Of a DNA stretch of 64,000 nucleotides, positions 33,159 through 40,217 are shown piece after piece. The position numbers and the translations under genes were made by a program. Numbering within the stretch: the stretch's first letter is position 1; the number at the start of each line of letters is the position of its first letter. This DNA is from a virus. The stretch spans positions 1 to 64,000 of IMG/VR virus record IMGVR_UViG_3300008117_000029; one strand, written 5' to 3'. The notes beneath the pieces were generated by a model, which worked only from the letters and a program-made list of their open reading frames with translations, had not been told where the DNA came from and did no database searches.

Positions 33159-35099
33159 ATGTGGGATTACCAAGTAGAATTAGAACCAAATCAGGTAAAA
33201 AACATTTGGTTGATAGATGGAACATATTCCACGGCGAATACAACAATCGTTCTCCAAAATATGGGTGCGTTCCCACCAACTGGACCCACACCTACTCCGA
33301 CATCTAGTCCGACTCAAACACCTTCGAACACTGCAACGCCTACAACAACACCAACCAATACTCAGACACCAACTGCGTCAGAAACACCGACAAATACTCC
33401 AACGTTCACACAGACTCCGACTAACACGGAAACTCCAACGCAAACTCCAACACCTACAAACGTTGAGAGAACTGCTATTGTGAGATGTCACGATGAGACG
33501 GATATATTACTAACTTGTGATTGTGTTCAAACAGCAAACATATTTGTAAATGGAACAAGTTTGGCGGATTCAACATTAGTTTGGTCAGATGCTACAGGTC
33601 CAAATACAGGTAATCCGGAAGGTTATTATACTGAAGATGGTATTATTTACATAGTTGCTTCTGGTTGTGGACCAGGTTGTATTACGGGAGCTACAATTAC
33701 AGTTGATGGAAATTGTGGTCCAACACCAACTCCTACTTCAAGTCAAACACCTACACCAACTCCAACTAACACAGAAACACCAACTCAAACTCCAACACCT
33801 ACACCGACACCAGTAAGATTTGAGTTTTCAGTAGGTTCAGGTTCAACTGAGAATGAAGCATGTTCTTCAGGAATAGTTGGAAATATTTGGGGTAATGCGG
33901 TTCTTTTCGATAACTGCACACAATTCTATCCTGAAAGTTTTGGTCCGTCAACAATGTTGGCAGGTTTTTATAACAGTTCAAATATTGTAACAGAAATAGA
34001 TTCGAATGGTGCTCAAGTGGGTGCATTCAGTTCTTGTTTGGTTGTTCCAACACCAACAGCAACTGTAACCGCATCTCCAACTGAAACACCAACACCGACT
34101 CCAACTACAACACCAACAGCAACATTTGGATACTATACATATAATTTAGGTTCAGGTTCAACTCCGAATGAAGCTTGTTTGGGTTCAACTAATCCTGTCT
34201 ACGGAACTGTAGCGGGTGGAGTAGGTCCAAACGTTGGTGAGTCACTTTATCAAAATACAGCTCTGACAGTTCCTGTTATTGATGGTTATTATTCTAATGG
34301 GATTGCTTGGTTTATTGTTAGCGGTGGAGCAGGATTGATTACAAGTTCCGACCCTAACGGATGTTCGAACTTACCGACACCGACACCTACAGTGACTTCA
34401 ACATCTACACCAATATCATCACCAACACCAACAACAACTCAAACACCAACCAACACAGAAACTCCAACTCAAACACCAACCAACACAGAAACTCCAACTC
34501 AAACACCATCTCAAACTGCAACATACACACCAACACCTACTGAAACACCAGGAACTTTCGCATTAATTGGTGCAACTAAATTTTCAACAGTGTCTGGATT
34601 GGACGCTTGTTCAGGAGGAACTTCGACAACTTCTTATTACTATAATCAACCGTCATATCCGAATGATATCATATTTAGTGGGGCATCTTTCTCAGATATT
34701 TATCCATCAGGATGGCTTAACTTACTTGGCGGTGGCGGATGGGAATTAACTAACGGTGAAATAACAGGAACTCTTATTTGTCCCGAAATCATAGCGGTTA
34801 ACGAATCAACAGGTGGAGCGGAAATTATAGATTTTGTTGATGATGGTGGAAGTATAACACTTACCAATCTATCAGGAGCTTTACCTGTAACATCAGGTCA
34901 AACTTTTACAGCACTACACGGTCTAACATTCGGTAATCCAAGAGCTTCTATAACAGGAACTCCTGTTAATTTTATAGTTGAACTTAATGGGTCGTTCTTA
35001 TATTCAGGGTCAACAATCCCACCATCAATGATTGGATTAACTAGTGGTGGAGTTCCTTTACAAGATACAGATGTAGCAAAAATCACACTTACAGATTAA
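33159..35099 (+). CDS. Second modular adhesin with Thr/Pro linkers
   Basis: The open frame from the first ATG gives 646 residues. After a short N-terminal domain (YQVELEPNQVKNIWLIDGTY) come alternating Thr/Pro linkers and Cys-bearing domains of about 75-85 residues. The domains start near residues 106 (AIVRCHDETDILLTCDCVQ), 222 (FEFSVGSGSTENEACSSG) and 325 (YYTYNLGSGSTPNEACLGS). They share the pattern GSGST-x2-EAC, a central GYY or GFY and a final Cys. A C-terminal domain of about 180 residues follows a fourth linker. The protein resembles the first adhesin and probably forms fibres. A terminator follows. Confidence 0.7.
   Translation: MWDYQVELEPNQVKNIWLIDGTYSTANTTIVLQNMGAFPPTGPTPTPTSSPTQTPSNTATPTTTPTNTQTPTASETPTNTPTFTQTPTNTETPTQTPTPTNVERTAIVRCHDETDILLTCDCVQTANIFVNGTSLADSTLVWSDATGPNTGNPEGYYTEDGIIYIVASGCGPGCITGATITVDGNCGPTPTPTSSQTPTPTPTNTETPTQTPTPTPTPVRFEFSVGSGSTENEACSSGIVGNIWGNAVLFDNCTQFYPESFGPSTMLAGFYNSSNIVTEIDSNGAQVGAFSSCLVVPTPTATVTASPTETPTPTPTTTPTATFGYYTYNLGSGSTPNEACLGSTNPVYGTVAGGVGPNVGESLYQNTALTVPVIDGYYSNGIAWFIVSGGAGLITSSDPNGCSNLPTPTPTVTSTSTPISSPTPTTTQTPTNTETPTQTPTNTETPTQTPSQTATYTPTPTETPGTFALIGATKFSTVSGLDACSGGTSTTSYYYNQPSYPNDIIFSGASFSDIYPSGWLNLLGGGGWELTNGEITGTLICPEIIAVNESTGGAEIIDFVDDGGSITLTNLSGALPVTSGQTFTALHGLTFGNPRASITGTPVNFIVELNGSFLYSGSTIPPSMIGLTSGGVPLQDTDVAKITLTD
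33281..33462 (+). repeat. Thr/Pro-rich coding repeat tract 3
   Basis: A linker of about 60 residues made of T-P-T, Q-T-P and N-T-P units between the N-terminal domain and the first Cys-bearing domain of the second adhesin. Confidence 0.8.
34441..34500 (+). repeat. Two identical 30-bp tandem repeats
   Basis: Positions 34441-34470 and 34471-34500 are identical and encode a 10-residue Thr/Pro/Asn/Glu unit. They lie in the last linker of the second adhesin and could expand or contract in frame. Confidence 0.9.
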
Positions 35100-35119
35100 A
35101 TTTAAAAATAATAAAGATA

Positions 35120-35148
35120 AAACCCTCTACTTTCGTGGAGGGTTTTTT
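35120..35148 (+). terminator. Rho-independent terminator after the second adhesin
   Basis: Stem AAACCCTCTAC / GTGGAGGGTTT (11 bp with one G-T pair), loop TTTC, then a T run. It starts 20 nt after the adhesin stop and ends the fibre transcript before the second glycosyltransferase cluster. Confidence 0.9.
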
Positions 35149-35169
35149 ATTTTTAGACAAAAAGATAAT

Positions 35170-36444
35170 ATGTCTAACAGTAAAATTTTTATTCAAATCG
35201 CATCATACAGGGACCCACAGTTAGTTCCAACACTCAAAGATATGATTGCAAACGCTAAAAAACCAAAGAACTTGGTTTTCTCAATCGCAAGACAATTTAG
35301 TGAAACAGATGGATTTGACAACTTAGATGAGTTTAGAGAAGATAAAAGATTCAAGATTTTAGATATACCTTATCAAGAATCTAGAGGCGTTTGTTGGGCA
35401 AGAAACTTAACCCAACAACTTTACGATGGTGAAGGATACACAATGCAAATTGATTCCCACATGAGATTTGTAAAGGATTGGGATGAAATATTAATAAAAA
35501 TGATTAAGGGTCTACAAAAGGATGGGTATGAAAAACCTCTACTTACGGGTTATGTGCCCTCCTTTGACCCTGAAAATGACCCAGCGGGAAGGGCACAAGA
35601 TGCTTGGAGAATGGCATTTGATAGATTCATTCCTGAGGGTGCTGTGTTTTTTCTCCCTGAAACAATTCCTGGTTGGAGAGAGATGACAAAACCCGTAACA
35701 GCGAGATTTTATTCTGCACATTTTTGTTTTACTTTGGGTCAGTTTTCTCTAGAAGTCCAACACAATCCTGAATATTACTTCCACGGAGAAGAAATCTCAA
35801 TTGCAGCTAGAGCTTACACATGGGGTTATGATTTATTTCACCCTCACATTCCTGTTGTCTATCATGAATACACACGTAAGGGTAGGACAAAACAATGGGA
35901 TGATGACAAAACTTGGGGTGAGAAAAACAAAGTATCCCATTTGACCAACAGAAAACTTTTTGGTATGGATGGTGAAACCCAAGAGGGTCATGATGGACCT
36001 TATGGTTTTGGTCCTGTGAGAACTTTAAGAGAATATGAGAAGTATGCTGGTATTTTATTTGAAAAGAGAGCTGTTCAAAAATATACACTCGATAAGAATT
36101 ATCCTCCAAACCCATATAACTATTCATCAGAGGAAGATTGGAAAAATGATTTTGCTAAGGTATTCAAACATTGTATAGATATTGGATACTCACAGGTTCC
36201 TGAAACGGATTATGATTTTTGGGTTGTGGCTTTCCACGGACCTAACGACGAAACTTTATTCAGAAAGGACTCCGACAAAAATGAAATTGCTGGTTATATG
36301 AGAGACCCTGACAAATATTGTAAGATTTGGAGAGAATTTCAAACGGACGTTACTCCCACATATTGGGTTGTTTGGCCTCACTCGGTATCAAAAGGATGGT
36401 GTGATAGAATCACTGGACAATTAAATCATAATGTTGTAAGCTAA
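35170..36444 (+). CDS. GlcNAc-transferase-like glycosyltransferase (Skp1-type family)
   Basis: A 424-residue GT-A enzyme. IFIQIASYRDPQLVPTLKDM, RGVCWARNLTQQLYDGEGYT and MQIDSHMRFVKDWDEILI are the signature blocks of the GlcNAc family (PF11397), which includes the protein O-GlcNAc transferase acting on Skp1. DSH is the metal-binding DxD-like site near residue 96. EEISIAARAYTWGYDLFHPH follows as the acceptor-side block. It opens a four-gene cluster directly after the Thr-rich adhesin genes and overlaps the next gene by 1 nt. Modification of the adhesins is an attractive but unproven role. Confidence 0.8.
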   Translation: MSNSKIFIQIASYRDPQLVPTLKDMIANAKKPKNLVFSIARQFSETDGFDNLDEFREDKRFKILDIPYQESRGVCWARNLTQQLYDGEGYTMQIDSHMRFVKDWDEILIKMIKGLQKDGYEKPLLTGYVPSFDPENDPAGRAQDAWRMAFDRFIPEGAVFFLPETIPGWREMTKPVTARFYSAHFCFTLGQFSLEVQHNPEYYFHGEEISIAARAYTWGYDLFHPHIPVVYHEYTRKGRTKQWDDDKTWGEKNKVSHLTNRKLFGMDGETQEGHDGPYGFGPVRTLREYEKYAGILFEKRAVQKYTLDKNYPPNPYNYSSEEDWKNDFAKVFKHCIDIGYSQVPETDYDFWVVAFHGPNDETLFRKDSDKNEIAGYMRDPDKYCKIWREFQTDVTPTYWVVWPHSVSKGWCDRITGQLNHNVVS

Positions 36445-37187
36445 TGATTTTCAAAGACATACCAAAATTTGTTATAAATTTGGAAAGTAGACCTGACAGA
36501 CTTGAAGATATAAAGTTCGAGATGAATTACATCGGTTGGGATTACGATTTGTTTAAGGCTGTTCCACGTAACGATTATATGGGTTGTGCTCTTTCTCATT
36601 TGTCAATAATTGAAATGGCTAAAGAAAGAGGTTACAAGAGAGTAATGGTGATAGAAGATGATTGTGTATTTATGCCTTATGCAAAAAATTTCATTGAGGA
36701 TTTGGAGAGAAATATAAATGGAATTGATTTTGGTGTATTGAATCTTTCTCCAACACTCAATCGTCCAATGAACGTCAGTGAAAAATACAGTATGCTTTTG
36801 GATTTGACAAACTTACCTCCAAAACCACATGAAAGATTGACCGAAACTTTCGCAACAAATATTCTGATATACGATGAATCATCTTTCGAAAAAATAGAAA
36901 AAATTAAAGATAAGTGTTTTTATAGTGGTGATTTTATCATTCCTATTGATGAACAATTGGTAAAACATGTGTATCCTTCAATTCAATCATATGCACCAAT
37001 CTTACCAATTGCCCCTCAGAAAAATTCTTATTCTGATGTGTCGCAGGGAATGTATAACAATTTCTACGCCCAAACATACAATTGGAATGTCTATTCACCA
37101 ATCAAGATTAATCACAGATTTTTGAATGAATCAGAAAATAAAAAAATGAAAACAGAAAAAAAATATTTACCTTATAATGTCAACTAA
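36444..37187 (+). CDS. Glycosyltransferase, GT25-like
   Basis: A 247-residue protein with the GT25 (LPS galactosyl/glucosyltransferase) pattern: KFVINLESRPDRLEDIKFEM at the start, GCALSHLSIIEMAKERGYKR, and MVIEDDCVFMPYAKNF with the EDD metal site near residue 72. It overlaps its upstream neighbour by 1 nt and the downstream gene by 11 nt. The acceptor is unknown. Confidence 0.8.
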   Translation: MIFKDIPKFVINLESRPDRLEDIKFEMNYIGWDYDLFKAVPRNDYMGCALSHLSIIEMAKERGYKRVMVIEDDCVFMPYAKNFIEDLERNINGIDFGVLNLSPTLNRPMNVSEKYSMLLDLTNLPPKPHERLTETFATNILIYDESSFEKIEKIKDKCFYSGDFIIPIDEQLVKHVYPSIQSYAPILPIAPQKNSYSDVSQGMYNNFYAQTYNWNVYSPIKINHRFLNESENKKMKTEKKYLPYNVN

Positions 37188-38061
37188 GTTTATAACCGCA
37201 ATTTATAGTGACCTTTATGGAACTGAATTTGGTGGTAGACCTAACAGAGGTGCCCACTATAGATATAGTTTATTGTCATTATTGAAGATGACCGATGCGG
37301 ATTTTTTATGTTATACCTCGGATAGAGAAATAGATTCCCTAAAGAAATTTTTCTATGAAGAAAACAATATACCAGAATCCAAGTTGAAATTTACAACATA
37401 CGATATTTCAAATTCCAAGTTTAAACATTTAATTGATTCGAGAAAAAATGTCGATGAGATTAAAAGAGGGGATAGATGTATCGAAATACAATATTCTAAA
37501 TTTTCATGGTGGTGGAATGAGGATAAATCCTACGATAACTATTATTGGATAGACGCGGGATTATCCCATTGTGGTTTAATACCTCTCAAGTATTTGACTG
37601 AAACAAAACATGCCTTAAGAAGATTTTATGAAAGCAATTTGTTTGATAATGATTTTTTGAAAAATTTGATAGAAGACACTAAAGACAAATTTTTAATTTT
37701 AGGAAAAGAAAATGAAAGAAACTATTGGTCAGGAACTGTAAGTCCAAGATGGTATAAAAATTATGATAGAAGTATTCATATCATAGGAGGATTGTTTGGT
37801 GGTCACAGGGACAAGTGGGATAATATAGTCAATATATTCGAAAACTATGTCCAAGAAGTTTTATCTAACGATGAGGGTTTACCTCATGAAGAACAAATAA
37901 TGACTCTTATGTATTTCAATCATATTGAGTTATTTGAGAGAAAACATTTTGATATTTGGTGGTGCAGGGATAATGCACCTCAAGGTGTAACAGATGAGTT
38001 ATTTCAGAAAAATAAAAGTTTCTATAAAATATTAGAAGAATTTAAAAGAATTTATGAGTAA
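37177..38061 (+). CDS. HtrL/YibB-like putative glycosyltransferase
   Basis: A 294-residue protein. KFITAIYSDLYGTEFGGRPN and YYWIDAGLSHCGLIPLKYL resemble the WlaTC/HtrL (YibB) family, in which W-I-D-(A/G)-G marks the likely nucleotide-sugar or metal site. The same WIDGG block occurs in the next gene. HEEQIMTLMYFNHIELFE near the C-terminus also fits. It overlaps the GT25-like gene by 11 nt and the next gene by 8 nt. Confidence 0.6.
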   Translation: MSTKFITAIYSDLYGTEFGGRPNRGAHYRYSLLSLLKMTDADFLCYTSDREIDSLKKFFYEENNIPESKLKFTTYDISNSKFKHLIDSRKNVDEIKRGDRCIEIQYSKFSWWWNEDKSYDNYYWIDAGLSHCGLIPLKYLTETKHALRRFYESNLFDNDFLKNLIEDTKDKFLILGKENERNYWSGTVSPRWYKNYDRSIHIIGGLFGGHRDKWDNIVNIFENYVQEVLSNDEGLPHEEQIMTLMYFNHIELFERKHFDIWWCRDNAPQGVTDELFQKNKSFYKILEEFKRIYE

Positions 38062-39727
38062 TATAACACTTGTAACAGGAATTTGGGACATCGGAAGAGG
38101 TGATTTAAGTGAAGGTTGGTCAAGACCTTTTCAACATTATTTGGATAAATTTGAAAAACTATTGGATGTCAATACCAATATGATTATCTATGGTGATAAA
38201 AGTTTAGAGGAATTTGTTTTTTCAAAAAGGGATAAGTCAAATACACAATTTATTGTAAGAGACATGTCTTGGTTCAGGAATAATGAATTTTTTGATAAAA
38301 TCCAAAACATAAGAAATAACCCTGAGTGGTATAATCAAGTTGGTTGGTTAAAAGATTCAACTCAATCGAGATTGGAAAACTATAACCCGTTGGTTATGTC
38401 AAAAGTTTATCTTTTGAATGATGCAAAAATAATGGATAGGTTTGATTCAGAATATCTGTTTTGGATTGACGGTGGGTTGACAAATACTGTGCATCCTGGT
38501 TACTTTACACACGACAAGGTTTTGGATAAATTAGTAAAATATATCTCCAAATTCAGTTTCGTTTGTTTTCCTTATGAAGCTAATACAGAAGTCCACGGGT
38601 TCAATTTCGATAAGATGAACTCTATGGCAGGTGCTAAAGTTGAGAGGGTTGCTAGAGGTGGGTTCTTCGGTGGACCAAAACACTCAATATCAGAAATCAA
38701 TTCAATATATTATTCTCTGATGAAAGAAACCTTGGATTCGGGATATATGGGAACTGAAGAATCTTTATTCAGCATAATGTGTTATAGACACTCCGAGTTA
38801 ATAAATTATTTTGAAATAGAATCAAATGGTTTGTTAGGTAAATTTTTTGAGGATTTGAAGAACGATGATTTGAAAGTAAAAACAGAATCAGTTCATAGAC
38901 AAGTTTCAAATTTGGATATTAACAAAGTTGGTCTATATGTTATAACTTTCAATAGTCCAAACCAATTCAAAACGTTGATTAATTCAATGTTAATGTATGA
39001 TAAAGAATTCATACTTAAAACAAAAAAATTCTTACTTGATAACTCAAGTGATTTGTCAACAACAGAAGAGTATAAACAACTTTGTGATGAATATAATTTT
39101 GAACATATCAAAAAAGATAACTTGGGTATTTGTGGAGGAAGGCAGTGGATTGCAGAACATTTTGAAGAAACAGATTTGGATTATTATTTGTTTTTTGAAG
39201 ATGACATGTTTTTTTATCCGAATGAAGGTTCGAAATGTAAAAACGGTTTTTCAAGATACGAACCAAATCTATTTTCAATCTCGATGCAAATAATGCAAAA
39301 GGAAAACTTTGATTTCTTAAAATTGAATTATTCTGAATTCTACGGAGATAACGGGACTCAATGGTCTTGGTATAATGTTCCTCAAGATGTTAGGTCAAAG
39401 TATTGGCCCTTAAATCCAAGATTACCACAAATAGGATTGGACCCGAATGCGCCAAAGACAGAGTTCAAAAAAGTTCTTTCACACAGAAAAGTTCCATATG
39501 CGACAGGCGACATATATTATTGTAACTGGCCTCAAATTATTTCAAGACCAGGTAACAAAAAAATGTTTTTGGATGTTACTTGGGCACATCCATTTGAACA
39601 AACGTGGATGAGTCATATGTATCAACTGACAAAAGAAGAAAAATTAAATCCTGGTTTACTTCTAATGACACCAACTGAACACGACCGTTTCGAACATTAC
39701 AACAGAGAGTTACGTAAAGAGTCCTAA
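38054..39727 (+). CDS. Two-domain glycosyltransferase (HtrL/YibB-like plus GT2-like)
   Basis: A 557-residue fusion. Residues 1-280 are HtrL/YibB-like: ITLVTGIWDIGRGDLSEGWS, YNPLVMSKVYLLNDA and YLFWIDGGLTNTVHPG. Residues 290-557 are GT2-like: VGLYVITFNSPNQFKTLINS, NLGICGGRQWIAEHF and YYLFFEDDMFFYPNEG, which holds the acidic metal site. As in the 542-residue gene of the minus-strand island, two catalytic modules are joined in one chain. The gene ends 16 nt before the next coding region. Confidence 0.7.
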   Translation: MSNITLVTGIWDIGRGDLSEGWSRPFQHYLDKFEKLLDVNTNMIIYGDKSLEEFVFSKRDKSNTQFIVRDMSWFRNNEFFDKIQNIRNNPEWYNQVGWLKDSTQSRLENYNPLVMSKVYLLNDAKIMDRFDSEYLFWIDGGLTNTVHPGYFTHDKVLDKLVKYISKFSFVCFPYEANTEVHGFNFDKMNSMAGAKVERVARGGFFGGPKHSISEINSIYYSLMKETLDSGYMGTEESLFSIMCYRHSELINYFEIESNGLLGKFFEDLKNDDLKVKTESVHRQVSNLDINKVGLYVITFNSPNQFKTLINSMLMYDKEFILKTKKFLLDNSSDLSTTEEYKQLCDEYNFEHIKKDNLGICGGRQWIAEHFEETDLDYYLFFEDDMFFYPNEGSKCKNGFSRYEPNLFSISMQIMQKENFDFLKLNYSEFYGDNGTQWSWYNVPQDVRSKYWPLNPRLPQIGLDPNAPKTEFKKVLSHRKVPYATGDIYYCNWPQIISRPGNKKMFLDVTWAHPFEQTWMSHMYQLTKEEKLNPGLLLMTPTEHDRFEHYNRELRKES

Positions 39728-39732
39728 CAATA

Positions 39733-39739
39733 TATTTAT
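39733..39739 (+). promoter_or_regulatory. TATTTAT box before the 125-residue gene
   Basis: TATTTAT lies 4 nt before the ATG at 39744 (within TATATTTATTG). The same box class precedes many other genes in the window. Confidence 0.35.
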
Positions 39740-39743
39740 TGTT

Positions 39744-40121
39744 ATGGAATTTTATATCAAACAAAATGCTACGTTACCAGTTTTGAAAATGCAAGTCGTA
39801 AAAGACGGTAGAGCGGGGTATATTCAGTTTATGGAAGCGTTGGAGGTTTCCACAATATATTTCACTATGATAGATTATGAGACTGGGATTCCAAAAATAG
39901 TTTCAGCCCCATGTGAAATAGTTAATCTCATTTTGGACCCTGGTGCTCCTGCAGAATACTACATTTATTTCAAATTTACTTCGAGAGATACTGATACGCC
40001 AGGAAGATACGAAGGACAATTCTTAATCAAAAATGATGAAGGAAATTTAATTCTTCCAATCAGAGAACAACTTTATATTAATATTCAACCAAGTTTCATT
40101 TCCGAAACTGCGTGTTGTTGA
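39744..40121 (+). CDS. Putative virion protein, beta-sandwich type
   Basis: A 125-residue protein (MEFYIKQNATLPVLKMQVVK at its start) predicted to be all beta, with PGRYEGQFLIKNDEGNLILP near the C-terminus and a terminal CC. The pattern is like the Ig-type or BppU-type domains used in baseplate and fibre proteins. It lies between the glycosyltransferase cluster and the polymerase gene. No catalytic motif is visible. Confidence 0.55.
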   Translation: MEFYIKQNATLPVLKMQVVKDGRAGYIQFMEALEVSTIYFTMIDYETGIPKIVSAPCEIVNLILDPGAPAEYYIYFKFTSRDTDTPGRYEGQFLIKNDEGNLILPIREQLYINIQPSFISETACC

Positions 40122-40124
40122 TTT

Positions 40125-40215
40125 GATTAAGACTTAATTTTTTTTATATTTATTATTGAATGAGTAAGGTGAATTTCACGATAGTGTGAAAGCCAATAAA
40201 CCACTCGTCTTAATC
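40125..40215 (+). promoter_or_regulatory. Structured leader of the DNA polymerase gene, possible translational operator
   Basis: A perfect 9-bp inverted repeat, GATTAAGAC (40125-40133) and GTCTTAATC (40207-40215), extendable to 10 bp, brackets the leader and ends 3 nt before the ATG. Inside lie a second pair, GAGT / ACTC (40162-40165 / 40203-40206), and a hairpin TTTCAC-GATAGT-GTGAAA (40174-40191). The right arm would cover the start region. T4 gp43 represses its own translation through an RNA hairpin at its start, so an analogous operator is plausible. A TATTTAT box at 40147 lies between the arms, so transcripts starting there would lack the left arm. Confidence 0.6.
40147..40153 (+). promoter_or_regulatory. 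TATTTAT box inside the polymerase leader
   Basis: TATTTAT, in the context TATATTTATTATTG, 64 nt before the polymerase ATG. This is the longest leader among genes with such a box. Confidence 0.35.
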
Positions 40216-40217
40216 AT

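Noticed and set aside
40125-40215. tRNA or riboswitch in the polymerase leader
   Set aside because: No cloverleaf, T-loop sequence or known riboswitch core could be recognised; it is kept only as a structured leader.
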